Shown piece by piece: positions 44,465-57,800 of a stretch of DNA of 64,000 nucleotides. How positions within the stretch are numbered: the stretch's first letter is position 1; the number at the start of each line of letters is the position of its first letter. The position numbers and the translations under genes are program-made. This stretch comes from Neurospora tetrasperma FGSC 2508 (taxonomy: Eukaryota > Ascomycota > Sordariomycetes > Sordariales > Sordariaceae), in assembly GCF_000213175.1 (NCBI RefSeq), contig NW_009799179.1, forward strand, positions 6,152,337-6,216,336, written 5' to 3'. The notes under the pieces were generated by a model. That model searched no databases. It was not told the origin of the DNA and was given only the letters and a program-made list of their open reading frames with translations.

Positions 44465-45593
44465 ACACTGCACTGCACCCGCTTCAGTTTTGCTGAGTCA
44501 GTTGCGTGCGTCTGTGCACGGATCAATCAGTGGTCGCAGTTTCTTTTTTTTCTTTTTCTTTTTTGGTAAATTTCACGCCGAGGTAGAGGGAACATTTCCT
44601 TCAGACTATTCCAACATTTCATCACAGAAGCAATCGCGGCAAATCATACTACAATCCAAAACTTACTAACTAGTTTGTTTTGATAGCTTGGTACTGCTAG
44701 TTTACTGGATGAGACTGATCATGAACTTCCCATAACCTTGTAAGAAAAAAGTGAATAGTAGCTGTATAAGATCTAAAGAGCATTCAAGAAGGTTCCAGGT
44801 GATAAATGTATTGAATCCCGTTTTGATCAATAAAGAGAAAAGGAAAAACCTTTAAAAGAAAAACTTGATGAAATAAACACCTGGCATTGGACTATACCTG
44901 TGTTGTGGCCAGCCGTGGGCCAGTTCGCTATGTACTCATCACGTCTACAAAACCGACCGTCGACCAGACAGTATTGTGGGTTTCCAGCTATTGACGCATT
45001 GTGTAGCCCTAACGAAGATCCATGCAGTAAACCAGCTGGCTATTGCATACCAAGTATCACCCCATCCATGACCAGGTACCTGCTCACTCTGATAGTCCTT
45101 CCACTCACAACAAAGCAGACCTTCCTCACACTCAACTTTCATCAAATGCTGCGCTGGCGCTGAGCAACTGAGCCTAGATCATGCTGAATCAGTTACAGAG
45201 GTTGTAATGTGGCTCTCGATTACACTTGACTCTTTTCCCAGCTCCCGTCCGTTTGCAGTTTCGAAATGGGTATTTGCAGGTGCAGGCCACCCAAAAATCG
45301 GGAAATAAAGACTGACGATAGTTTGGTCGTATTATCGATGCTTTGCAAATCTTTGCTCCTGAATTCCGAGCGTCCCCTCCTTGTAAGCATGCGGTTGACA
45401 ACATCCACCAATACAATCACCACCATTACCAAGCAATGTAGAACCAAGTAATAACAAGATGTTGAAGCTACCTAAGTCTGGTCTACTTGGTGCAATAAGC
45501 GGAATCCCAATTACACACGAGCCTGCCTCATCCGTCCCATAGCCGACGGCGATGGGGAGGGGGGGGGGGGGGCTGACCGTATATCCATGTGTC

Positions 45594-47987
45594 TTAAGGA
45601 TGATAGACTAGGGGGCGCAACGGCGGAGGGTAACCTGCCATAATGGGGGCCGGCGCGGGCATTGGAAGTGGGGATACGCCAGGAAGTGTTGTCGCCACCA
45701 TGGGGTTGAAAGGATGAAGGCGGGCCACACCAGGTATCAAACCCGGGCTCTGCGCCCGGTTGAACAGACTGATGAGCTTTCTGCCCACGACCGGTTGCAA
45801 CTCGGTTCCGTCCCGCGCAATCTTGACCTCCCGGTTCGAGTTCCATGGATTCCGCAAACCCCTGGTCCGGTAGAACGGCAGCCGTATTGTCGACACCCAT
45901 TCAAGCCTGAATGGCTTTCCCCAGGCCTTGGGCTCCCCGCCGACACCCTCTGTGCTCTTGACACTCGCCGTGTCTTCTTCTGAGGCTGCCTGCAAACTGT
46001 CTTCTATGGCAACGCTGTTCAGCTCTTGACTGGTCCGGCCCACGCCTTCGTCCTCTCTCACCACTTCCCAGAAAATGGTGCCGCGTGCCGAGTCATCAAT
46101 GATGCGTCCTTTGGGCGCGAACTCCGTCGCCTCGGTAGGGATTGCCTTGGGCAAGTCAACCTTGCTTGATGGCTGGGCCTTGGGTGCAAACTCGATGGCG
46201 GCCGCCGGATCGTCGTCAATGGACGAAGTCATGCGCGCATAACCGAAATATTCTCCGGATTTGTTGGCCGAGAAAATCAGATAAACATTATCTGCGTTCT
46301 GCCCGCCGTGTCAGCTGTACTCAAGCTGTGATAGTCCCATAGCTTATGGTCGGGACCTCCACACCGAACAGTGGATGGACTTTCTTACCTTGAAGGCATT
46401 GTTGAGCGTCTCTTCGTTGTGCGACTGTGTAGCCCACACCTTGGTCCGCACACTCAGCTCAAGGTCCTCCACTGTCAGACTTTTAAGGACAAAGTACCGG
46501 TCCCTCTGTACTGCCATGTCATGGATCACTGGTGCAGCGTTGCTCTTCGTCTCAGCATTTGAGCTCTTGGTCGGTACCGCTGCTGCCATCTCTGTACTGC
46601 CGTTCACTACTGTACCACCCGCACCTTCCCGAAAGCCACCGACATTCTGCGTCGAGCTTCCGGGAGGTGTGGATGCCGCCGGACCGGTGGGTGCAGTTAC
46701 ACCCAAGGCTCCCTCAACCGTGCTCTTCCTCAACCGGCTCACGAGTCGTACCGACTGGAACTTGGAGTCATGAAGTTTCTGTTGCGCGGCAGCGCATGTT
46801 GCTTCGTCTTGAAAGTTGGCAAAAGCACAGTTACTCTTTGATATAAGAAATAAGGACTCGAGGCCCGGCGCCTCCTTGACGACGTGATGGACAAGTTCCA
46901 TCAAGTCAGTCTGTGGAGGTAGATTCCCTATCCAAATCGCATGTCCTAAAGAAATAGGATGAACCACGTTAACACTACATCCAGCCACAAAACTATTGCT
47001 TTCGACCACTTCGAAGCCAAGTGCTTCAATAAGTGGCCATGGAGAACTTACCACTCTGCCTAGGCTTCCTCGGTGGCCCACGTACCAGTCTATGGCCCCC
47101 GTCCGGTGAAGCTGTTGCACGATCAGAATGTACCTCTCGACAAATACATGAGCAAACACTATCAACTTACCATTACCTTGCCCAACGCAGCCAACGGTTG
47201 AAGCCACTTGAGCTCCATACTGCGGTTGCACCGAGCGTGCGACACCAAAATGGGTACCTGGTGTCGCATAATGCCCCGGTATCGTTTGCCCATGAGCCTG
47301 CGGCGTCTGTCCAGCAACAGAAGCTCCTGGTTGGTAATAGTAATGCGCGTTTGGATGCGGTTGCTGGCCAACGATGACACCACTGGAAGGGTAACCATAG
47401 TCGGCTCTGTGAGGTAGGCTGACCTGCGGAGATGGCGAAATGGGTTGGCCATGATACTGTCCTATATGCTGCGACACATAGTACTGCTGCTGGTTTCCGA
47501 CCCACCCAGATGTACTCCCTTGGGTGCCGTAATGGGACATTGTCATCTGGTTGGCCATATGGGAAGATGGGCCAACGATGGAGTTGTAACTTGGCTGTTG
47601 ACCCGGACTGTACGGTGACGGTCGATACGGCACATGAGGAAGAGCACTGGTCATGGTCCCCATATTGAACGGCCCTGATCGACCATGTCCATGATGTGAC
47701 GGTATATCCAACTGTGCAGAGAAGACATGGGGCCCATTGCTGTAATGCTGTTGCTGTTGTTGGTATTGCTGCTGCTGCTGCTGCTGCTGCTGTTGCTGCT
47801 GCTGTTGCTGCTGCTGTTGAACGCCCATCGGACAGTACATGAGTGCGCTCTCAGAAGTGGTTTGACCTAGGTCTGGATTGACGGTAGCTAGTGGCGAGGC
47901 GGCTGCAGCGTCTTGTGTTGTAAACTCCGTGGACCCTGCGGACCCTGCGGACTTTGTGGGAGTGGGTTGGTCTCGTATATCACCCAT
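45594..47987 (-). CDS. RRM + YTH domain RNA-binding protein (m6A reader type)
   Basis: Exons 47171-47987, 47052-47111, 46389-46945 and 45594-46298 give 712 residues. After a Gln-rich, polyQ-containing N-terminus (polyQ about residues 56-80) comes an RRM-like domain at about 294-370 (HAIWIGNLPPQTDLMELVHH, SKSNCAFANFQDEATCAAAQ). The YTH domain starts near 440 (RYFVLKSLTVEDLELSVRTK, VWATQSHNEETLNNAFK, ADNVYLIFSANKSGEYFGYA). It resumes after an insert of about 105 residues with FRLEWVSTIRLPFYRTRGLR, NPWNSNREVKIARDGTEL. The NPWN..R.VKI.RDG.E block resembles YTHDC1-class readers. YTH domains bind N6-methyladenosine in RNA. Introns have GTAAG donors. The chosen start is MGDIRDQPTPTK; an in-frame ATG at 48050 would add 21 residues. 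Confidence 0.9.
47750..47819 (-). repeat. CAG/CAA repeat encoding polyglutamine
   Basis: A nearly uninterrupted run of CTG with some TTG on the plus strand (CAG/CAA on the coding strand), giving about 18 Gln, a Tyr, then five more Gln. The repeat is length-unstable in principle, and within-species polymorphism is likely. Confidence 0.9.
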
Positions 47988-50900
47988 AAGGATGGTAATG
48001 AATACCCAATGGATCGGTTGTAGCTGGACTCTCGATTCTCGATTCTTCAAAGCACCAAGCTCCTGGTCAGTCCAAGAAGCTAGAACACGGAGTTAAGAAC
48101 CACGTGTCGTGTTCAACAATCATAAGAGCTTCTCGAACGGACGTGGGGTCAACAAAATCTCAAAACAATGAACTCCCAAGGAAAGGGGCTTCGAAGCGTG
48201 TCGTGGTGTGGAGGGGTCCCTAGGGAAATGCCAGGGCCGACTTAGGTAGTTCGGTCGTTAGTACTCTGACAACAGCCAAGTGCGCAACGACGTTGCCGTG
48301 CACGGAAGGCTTTAGGTTCCCCAAATTACGCCACGATGGGAGAGATTTGGCAAGTCCAACCAGGGAAGATGCCGAACTGTTAGGTCCAGCAACGTCAAGG
48401 GTGTTATATCGATGTAGGGGGAATAAATTCAAGAAACACGACGGGCCGTGGGGGTGGGTTGTGAGGGCTCTAGAGCCCTTGCCCTTCAAAACCGATGCTC
48501 GGGGCGGATCGTCGGAAGCAGGTGCCCAATGCAGAGGCAGGAGGAATATGAGCCAGGCTCACAGGGGGTGGTGTCCTTAGCTGCTTGGTTGTCTTGCCTT
48601 TTCCATCTGTCAGGTTGCCCTGAATGCTTGCACCTGTTTCTCTGGCTAGGCTAGAACGAGCACAGGTCTACCAGCGAAGAATGGGACGAGGGAGGAGTGA
48701 AGGCAGGGTGTATCGACGAGGTGATAGGGTGGGTAGCCAAGCACGGGGCTTTCACCTTGAAGTCCACGACTGTGACGTTTTTGCAGCTTCTATGCCCAAA
48801 GTGCCACTGATTATTGTGACAAGACTCCTGGGTTCGAGTACGTGTTATAACGTGACGTTGAACAGGCGAAGTTTCGAAGCAGAGAGTGGCGTGAGGCACA
48901 ACACTACACTACATTCGGAGGGTTTGCTCTTGCTCCTCCCCTGATGGCTGGTGCTCATGTTCGCCTACAAGACACGGTACCTCGGCGGTTCATCTCCTTC
49001 TCGGAGCTAGGCCAGCTCCGAAAGGACCCATAAGCAGGGTTTGAGTAAGCAGGCGATGCCGACTGACTAGCATCCTTACACGGCCAGACTGGGAGGGAGA
49101 ATGGGACAAGAGATCTGCACAACCGGAAAGTGGCCAAAGTCTCGGAAGTCGCAACTGTTGGACATGCAGGGCTAGTGCATGCCGGACAGGCCAGGGGCAA
49201 GGCGCACATGCATCGACAGGACGGTGGAAGAGCATGCCAGATGCGGAGGTATGGAAATCATGTTGTTTGTGGGAGGCTGAGGAGGCCTTGAAGGGTACTC
49301 TTGACGGCTCGGGGTGTTCGCAAAGATGGACCGGCAACCAGTGAGACGAGTTACATGACAGGCGAAGATCTGGGCCAGACATGGACACACGGGCTCTCAC
49401 TCGGCACACCGGGTTGGAGGATATGGAGCTCGATGAGTGGGAACTTTGAAGGAAAAGAAGGCGAGATAAACAGGATGAGCGAGATGGACAGGTCATGTGG
49501 GCAAGGGGCAAGATGATGGGTTGGGGCGTTAAAACCTCTTTGACGCCGCCCTATCGCTACGCAGAAGAATGTCTGCAGGCGGAGAGTGCCGGGGCTGGGG
49601 GCAATGGGGGTTGAGAATCCGATTCAAGGCTCAATGGGAATTTCTGGACCGGAAATGTGGCATGCTACACTACACGACTAGTGTGTGTAGTGCAGTGTCG
49701 ACATGCATCGACAGGGTCCTTTGAGCCCTGGCGATGAACCGATGGAGCAAACCGTTTTTGCCACTCGGCTTTCAATGTTGCGACTTTGCGGGACACCTCC
49801 AGTGCGGTGTCGTGTGGTGAAGTCCGGAATCTATATTGATCGTCAGTTCCCCGTTTTGCCCAGTGTAAGTCGCTTGGATGTGCGGTTTCCTAATCAGGCA
49901 ATCTCCATGCTGTGCAGTCTTAGTCTAGACCGCAGGGTTCATGGCAGGATGGATGCCCAGGGCAGGGACAGAGAGAGGAATACTTACCCGGCAGCCGGTG
50001 CACTAGACTAGGAGCACACTTGCGACAATGGCCGCACAGAGCCGCAGCTTGCCCATGGAGAGCTCGCACACATGCTTTGAGCATGAATTCAATTTCCTGA
50101 TAAACTTGGCACAGGTGCATGATATATAGTCAGCTTGGGATGTCGTAAACGCGAACTGGATCATGCCTGTGACTGTGGTCTGTAAGTTCGGGCAGAGGCA
50201 AATGCATCAAGTCACGGGTCAACTGCACTCACTACAAACGCAATCCTCGGATTTTCAGCCTCTCATCGTCTAATGGTTTCTTTAGGTAAGTTCTGCCCGG
50301 CGAGGGTGGCTACTTCCCTGGTGAGAACCTGTCAAGAGGTTAGCACGTCAGTCTGGCTCCGACGTCATCGAGACTCGCGGGTATACTAGTACCTATAGAT
50401 GACAGATACGATACGTCTGTCGCGACCCTTTGAGACTCCCAGATCCCATTCAGTCAGTTGTGAGAACGGAACGCTCCGAGCCAAATGACCGTTGAGGCAA
50501 GCCACAGTCGGCCAAGGTCCGGCTGCATCTACCATGAAAGATCCAGGGCAAGAGTTAGGTTGGATTGTGTCATATGCTCTCTACCTACAACCACGGTCAT
50601 GTGGGGCCACCCATTTGTAGGCCCGCTTCTCTTCATAGTTACACAGTACAGCCAGCTATGTCGACCTAACGACGAGTACCTACCTAGTAGTGTAACTAAA
50701 TAGATGGGAAGATTAGGTAGAGTTACATAGTAGAGGTGCCCTTGCTGATACGAACTGATAAGATAAGGACTTTCTACCTTAAGGTAAGGCGATTTGGGAG
50801 TTCTGTTGCAGCTACTCAAGGAACACTTCAGCTTTAATAAGTATGCAGCGAAGACTCTCCGGACACTTTCTTCCAGACAGGTGGGCAGGGGAGCACTTGA

Positions 50901-52506
50901 TTGAATACTTTTTGTGTTATAGATTCGTCACATTTCCTCTGTTTCGATATTCAGTCATTATCTAACATATCTGTTCATTGACTTGTTTGATTTTGGGTTG
51001 TTTTTAAAGATCTTCCATACATTGCTGACAATATAGCATTCATTATCAGATGTACGCAGTACAAAGACTCCTTGAGCTAGAGTTTATTAGGTCCTTGGAA
51101 GAACGTTTAAGAGTGACGTCGAAAGGCTCAAAAGAAACGTGACGTTAGCTGAGGCGTCTTTGCCACCGCTGCGTCCACTATTGACTGCGTGTCGGCTGTA
51201 CTGCGCCACATGGAGTTCAAGCCACTTGGATGGAGCCTCGACGACACTCGCAATCAACGACGGACCAATCGAACTGCTCAGCTGGGAGTCGATCTTGAGT
51301 TGCTCAGCCACGTCTCACTTCCAGTGGATCAGCTGTGGCCATGCACCATCGATCATACCGACCTATATGAGGACCTTGTCCGAGTCCCTTCGCCGCTTTC
51401 AAATCGTTGATAATCAACACATTGTTGTCTTCCATAGCGTGAAAAAGCCGTGGAGGTAGCAAGGAAGGTTTAGCGACAGTCATGAATCGCCTCTTGAATC
51501 TTTGTGTACACTAATGATGCATTTCCGGCTCAACCGACGGTTACCTAGAAGGCCTGACAAGCTGTAATATAGAAGACAAAAAAGAAGAAGATCAAGAGGG
51601 GTTGTTACGTCGGGAAAGGAACATTGGGTACCCGAAGGAGATGATAGGCCAGCCGCGACTGGATGTCGCTCTGATTCAGTGTGTGGCATAGTAACCTTCA
51701 TCAACCCAATCGCCAAGCCCGAGTCCGGATAATGCAGTGACCTTTTTTTACACAGCATGCCATATGCTCTTTTTGCCCATAACCAACACAATATGATGAT
51801 TCTGGAGGTTTATTCTGGTCCACAGCGAGCGATGCTTAACCTTTCTAGTTTCGGCACTCTTCACTTCTGTCTCTAAATCACAGATCGGCTATAATGGAGC
51901 CAGACACTCAAAGACAGAATGACCACGGCATCAACAACACTCGCCGGGCCTTAGGGTAGGGCTGGGTTTGTTTGGGGAAGGAAAAGAAGACCACTAGGAC
52001 CCGTACAAGCTGTACACCTCTGTATGGATATAACTTGTTGGCGTGGTTGTCTAGTAAGGCACACAACGTGACTGGTTACGTGATAACATCAAATCGGCTA
52101 GCAGAGTGCTAGAGTGCATGGAAGGACAAAAACCATCATCATAATCTCATAACTACCTGAGCCCAATGCAATGCTTGTCTACTCCTGCAACGCCAGAAAC
52201 ATCCACCTGGTCGCTGGTAACCGTGCACGCAAGAGCGAAGATCATGTGTGCAGGTAGCCTTTCATCTGCCTGGGTTTGGGCCTTGAGCCCTATTACCTGT
52301 CGATGCTAATTGGTCTACGCCATTCGATTCCCTTTGCTCCCGCCAAGCGCTCTAACCGAAGAGCCTCAACGGTTGCAGCGTTCATCTCCTTTGCTCGAGA
52401 GCTCTATTGCGATGTACCAAGGTCCAAACTTATTCAGAATCAAATGCTGGACTTAGACGTGCTTCCAAAAGCAGATGCACCAACCTGGCGACCAGTCAAG
52501 ACTGTC
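47988..52506. other. 4.5-kb stretch without a recognised gene
   Basis: Lies between the start of the YTH gene and the 3' end of PRE7, both on the minus strand. Open frames do not exceed about 170 codons, overlap on several strands and show no domain. One minus-strand stretch near 51.3-51.45 kb (beginning MEDNNVLIINDLKAAKGLGQ) is mildly protein-like but stops quickly. It may contain a long YTH 5' UTR/promoter, a non-coding RNA or a fast-evolving gene with many introns. Confidence 0.5.
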
Positions 52507-53382
52507 TTAGTCCTTCTTCAATGGGAGCAAGACTTCCTCGATTCCGTCTTTGGTGATGACCATCATCTGCAGGCCATCACCGACCTCGATGTGACGCTCA
52601 ACAGCTCCGTCGAAGGCATCCTTGACCAAAACCTCGCCCTCGGATCGTGTGAGCGGCTTGCGCTCGCGCTCCTGGAGCGCATGGCCAACACCACTGCCAG
52701 GCTCATACTGGTTCTTGAAGTTGACCTGGTTGTCCAAGAACGGCATAATCAAGCTGGCCGCCGCGCCGCCAGCCCGGCACTGTTCCCTCTCGTAACTTCC
52801 AACGGGATCGTACGAATAGATGGCGCCCTTGCCCTCCTCATCCAAACCACCGAGAATGGCATAGACGTAGTAGGGGAAGAAACGTTTCTGGTATAGAATG
52901 GTCGACAGACGCTGGGCGCATGCCTTGACGCTCATGGGCTTGCCGTGGCGGTAGCGGTACATTTTGCAAATAGCGTCGAGACGTTCTTTCAAGGCCTCTC
53001 CATCCGCCGCAAAGCCAACGACGGACAAGACGATGGTGGCGTCCTTCTGGTCTGCCGTGGTGCCTCCGATCTTGAATAGCTTCGGATGGTATCGCGAGTT
53101 GATGCTGTAGCCTGATGTCAGGCGGGTGTCACCGGCCATGATTGTGAAGTCAGCGCCAGCAATGGCAAGCGTCGAACCGCCGTTGTCCGTGTATCTGGAT
53201 AGTCAACTGTCAGCTGCGCGATGCCCACTATTGAGGAACAAGAAAAAGCAGCAAGCAGTCGTGTATACTTACGGATCAAAACGATGCTGTCGCGCACCCT
53301 CGGGGGCTGCTGTCCTCGGCGCATCGTTGAACGAATAGTTGGGCCCGTTCATGAGGGGGTTCTGACTGAACATGGCAGCCAT
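52507..53382 (-). CDS. PRE7: 20S proteasome subunit beta-6
   Basis: Non-catalytic beta-ring subunit of the 20S proteasome core (yeast Pre7/beta-6). Exons 53273-53382 and 52507-53194 give 265 residues; the 78-nt intron (GTAAGTAT donor) joins RQHRFDP to YTDNGGSTLAIAGADFTIMA. The Ntn-hydrolase fold motifs follow: AGDTRLTSGYSINSRYHPKL, CAQRLSTILYQKRFFPYYVY, GGLDEEGKGAIYSYDPVGSY. The C-terminus is VITKDGIEEVLLPLKKD. The segment before TDNGGST should be the propeptide-like extension (MAAMFSQNPLMNGPNYSFND), as in other fungal beta-6 subunits. An internal Met at 53139 (MAGDTRLTSG) is not the start. STT4 is transcribed divergently about 1.5 kb away. Confidence 0.96.
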
Positions 53383-54864
53383 GATGGAACCGCTTTGTGG
53401 TCACAGTTGCGGGATGCTGTTAGTTGATGGATTTCGCACGAATTTAGGTTGGAGAAGCTCGTCCTTGTTTGCGAAAGATCGGGGGTCTGTCGTGTATCGT
53501 TGACGATGATGAGTTTGGCGGTGATGTGTGATGGTTGATGATGGGAGGTTGTAACTGGCAAGCACCTGAAGCTCCCGCCTACCTAGCCCTGATCTCTGAT
53601 AACTGCACGCGTCAACGTGCAGCCGCCTGATGGCTAATGGCGGGGACAGCGGCACTGACGGTTATGGATTAGGGCAGTTCCAACTGACGTGTAGTCACAT
53701 GTGCTGGTATGTATCATTACACACACTTACGATACGGAATGTTATAAACGTAGGAATCTTTGGTCAGTTACGAATTCTGTACTGCATTTGACGGCGGTAC
53801 ATGTTCGCTACGTTCATAGGGAAATCCAAACCATACCTCAAGCTAAGTGGAGCGAAAAGAGAGGTATGATACTATGCAAAGATGCCACTTTGTCAGCTAG
53901 TTCGGGGCGTATCAGGAGATGATAAGTGAAGCCATAGCTACCTAGTAGAGCATGTGATGCCCTGACAATCAGGACATATACCTCCCTACTATGTATACAC
54001 TGCTGTAATGTAGATACAACTTCCTTTGCTCGCAGGGCCGCTCTGCCCCCTGCTGGGACCAACAACCTCGACGGGACGAAGGATGGAAGGTGGGGCCTGG
54101 GTGCTCTTGCGCCGGGGGGGTTGCCAGCAGCATCAGATGGCCTGTCGCTTTCATGTATAGTAGTGGGGCTTGGGTGCCCCTGACCGCGCTGAGGCCTGCT
54201 CGGCCTGGACTTCCATCCACCGCTGCCATCACGGCCCTCTGACAATACAGTAGGTACGTACCGTTCCCCTAAAATGGAGTGTAATACCGACTCCCGGAAT
54301 TGCATGGCTGCGTAGAGGTACCGGGCAGTTGCAACTCGACGTTAACGCGCCATCGTCCCCTTTAACGACTGGTCCATGTGATTCCGGCATAACCTGAACC
54401 TCCCATCTTTATCGTCATCGCCCGTGACCCTTTGCGAAAGCGCACAGAATAAGACTTCAAATCGTCCATCTTCCGATCCCTAGCTGTATGGAAGAGAACC
54501 GGGGAAGTTCCAAGGTAGGCGTCATGACGGTCTCTACAAGTATAGAGGTTCCTTCAAGTGCACCCTGAATATCTCCTACACCGTACCGTCTCTACATTTG
54601 TGCTCTGACGTCTTTAACTCATGCTAAGGTGTATATGATATTGCAGATTATTTATTACGCCCTGCTGCTAGGCTCCTCTAGCGGTTACTCGTCCATCTTC
54701 CGGTGTCTTCTCTGGAGCCACGGAGATCTAATACAATAATCGAACCGATCGACCCATATCTGCCCCTATTCGGCTCTTCAGACAGCTTCAACTATCCGGC
54801 TCGTGTCGGTCTGTGCGACTATCGGTCTCTTCCTTGTTTCCCGGTCTCGGCACCGCTGCTCACC
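53383..54864. other. Divergent intergenic region between PRE7 and STT4
   Basis: About 1.48 kb carrying the promoters of two divergent housekeeping genes. A GC-rich segment lies near 54.05-54.24 kb. No gene is recognised, and I did not find a clear proteasome-associated control element by eye. Confidence 0.45.
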
Positions 54865-57800
54865 ATGGGCCGCAGTATTCGGAGCAAGGCTCTGCTACAG
54901 ATCGCCGCCTTGTCCGCCTCGAACCCGGCCGCTTCCTTCGATCAGTCTGACCTTGACAAGCTATGCAGAGTCTCGGTCACGCAAGGCCATTCTGCTCCAG
55001 GCGCTGTCAATGGCCGTGGTCCATCATCTCCGTCTTCGGTGCCCCCTGGCGGGCCTAATGTTGGGCGCATCCCCATGGTACAATGGCAACGCCACTCTGT
55101 CCCCAACTTTCTAGAACAGTTCGCTGACTGGGCGTCTAGACTATCAAGGAATACGAAGTTCTTTTCGCTCTCTGCAAGGCCGCGCCCAGCTTGACGACTG
55201 CCCAGAGTGCACAGAAGCTCACTAGACACTTGGTGCCATATCTTATGGATTCACATTCTCAGACCTTTGCCCTGTCGCCTTTTTTCCGAGAAGTTGAGCC
55301 CTCTCCCACCGAATCCCTCAGCTATCACGTCACCACTGCTTTGCTGTCTCTCGGTATAGGGCACGCGACTCATGTCCAACAAGAGGTTTCTGACAGTATC
55401 TGGGCCTACCTCAAAGCCTGTGCCCATGCAACACAGACTCTTACCGAGGCCAACTACGAGGGCCCGGCCGCTCTTGACGATGCCATCCTGACCGCTACCA
55501 TTACCGTTGCTCTGTTGGGATTTTTGGACGCTGCTTGTGCACAGGCTGATTTCTGGAAGTCTGGGGGCCGCTTGAGCCTGGTCGAGCGGTTGCGTAATAT
55601 GCTGTCCCCACCCTTTTTGGTGGCGGTAGAGACTGCCTTTTCCATTATTCGCAACTCGCATTCCCACGATCGTTATGCCAAAGAATGGAGGCGATGGTTA
55701 CGCCTATACGACGAAGCTGGGCGGCCATTGGGGGCCTTGCTGTTGCAACGTAGCTTTATGAGATTGCTTGTTGCCGCCACCTCTCTCTTGGTTGCAGAGC
55801 CCGAGGCGCTACGGTCCACTCACGTACTGGATATCCTCATGTCGGGTGATGGGTTGCGTCAATCACTGTCTGATAAAAATGGCGATGCCGACTCCCGCTC
55901 CGTGGAATTATACGCCACGGTTGCCATGGACCAGATGAATGATCTGGAATCAAGTGCTGATTTTGACAGCCTGTCGCCCGCCAAGCAGAGACTCGCCTTT
56001 GCTGTCAAGGGGGCCGCGTTGATCAGTTATCTCAACGCGGCTACCCTGAACGAAGAGGCGGCTGACAGCGATGTACTCATGCCCTGGCTCGAAGACACTC
56101 TTGGCGATCCCTCGAGTATGGTAGACGAAGATCTGGCTTCGATAGTGCTCAAGTCAATGGCACTACTGTGCAGGATCATCCCCAGCTATGCCGCCAACGT
56201 CAGCCGCCTACTACCACGCTTTATAGTCCAGGGCGGATACAAGAGCCAGACAGTGACGGTGGCTTCCAAATGCCTCGCTTATGTTTTGCAGATGCTTTCA
56301 AAGGATGCCGTTATCACGACTTTATACACCCTTGGAAATGTTCTGAGCCCTGGCGGTGAGCGGGCCACGACCAACGGAGCTGGGGGTGAGACCCGAAATG
56401 ACACTCTCGAAGTATACGGGAACAGGCAATCGGCGGGCAGTGCAATTTCTCTTCAGCTTTCAGGCGAGGAAGAATCCTCTGCAGTTCAGGGCAATGCTGT
56501 TCAGGCCATTTGCGAAATTGCCGGCATTTGTAAAGATGTTAAGGTTACTGGCCTTGCTCAATCCATGCTCGCCCAGAAAATCGTCAGGCTGAGTAGTCCT
56601 CTTGATACCCGTATTATCACTGGTGCTGCCACCCTGGCTATCAGCGGCAGCCAGTCTGAATTCCGCAACCTGCTCAAGCACTACGCCGCTCTCGCCCACA
56701 ATGCGGTGGTGGAAAACAGGGAGGGAATTTTGCTGGCCGTAAGTCAAGGCCACTCTTCTCGTTAGACGCACACATGCTGACTATCATGATAGATTGGGCG
56801 AGCTCGCAACTACCTTTCCTGCAACATCACTCGCGACTCTCCCCTCTACAGCATCTATTTGGAGCACTTACTGGATGGCATCATCTCCAAGGGAGATGCC
56901 CACGGTCTTCCCTCTCAAAGCGCCAAGGAGTCCGACATGGAACTTGCCGCTCGTGAGATCGCACAACTGCTCCAACCTCTTGCCTTGTTCATGTCTACCA
57001 ATGCCAACGACATTGGCTTTGGAGCTGAAGCAGATGATGATACCTATTCTATGCTTCGTGACTCGTGGTTTAACATAGTCGTCCATGGCTTTACGCCCTC
57101 GACAGACCGTGGCAAACGCTATGCGGGCGAGCTTCGTGTCATGGCTATCTACTCGCCACCCCTCGTACTGGACAGCCGCGGGGAACAAGATGAAAGTGAT
57201 ATTGAGCTCAACCCTATCCTACGCAGAGGCGAGAGCTCTGACCGGGAGTCCTTGCAGAAGAAATACCTCTCGGAGCTGATTCCGTCCCGGGCAGGCGAGA
57301 TTAAGGGGCTCAGTTATCGCAAGGTGATATTCCTGAATGCCGCTTACCTCGTCGAGAGCTTGCGAGCGGATGCGGGTGACTGCACTAAGGCTCTTTCATA
57401 CTTCAATGAACCGAGCATGCGCCGCGGAGAAGTCAGTCGTACGATGGACGGTATCATGGACGCCGTGATGAGCCGATATCTGAGGAGGGCTCTCGGTGGC
57501 TCCAACCCGACATTTTCGGCTCAATTTGCGGCTGGCCAGCTTGCGAGAATCTTCTGCGCGTGCTGTCACCGCATAGACCGAGTCCAACAGGCAGCTTTTG
57601 GCTGTGCAGACCGCATCATCAGAGATATTCCGTCGGCACTCTGCCAGAGATCATCTCTGTTCGCACTCCTTGAACTTCTTTCCCTCATGTGGACAAGCTG
57701 TCTTGAGGCCGAGACAGATCGGTATGAACCAAGAACTACCTTCAAGTCGTCCAGAGGTAACGTTACCGTCGAGCTCTCTCATGACTACCAATTCAGGCAC

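Larger units (their letters stand above)
43986..45593. other. hsp30 promoter and 3' flank of the YTH gene
   Basis: Contains the hsp30 TATA-like sequence (AAATATAAAT on the minus strand at about 44152-44161) and heat-shock-element-like sites. There is a T/C tract at 44543-44566. The part near 45.5 kb is the 3' flank of the YTH gene, including a G-run at about 45555-45573. No other gene is seen. Confidence 0.55.

Noticed and set aside
50250-50345. tRNA-like 5' end (TCTCATCGTCTAATGGTT)
   Set aside because: It resembles an A box, but no B box or closing stems follow.
52276-52896. Plus-strand 206-codon frame
   Set aside because: It is antisense to the PRE7 coding exon and shares its codon periodicity.
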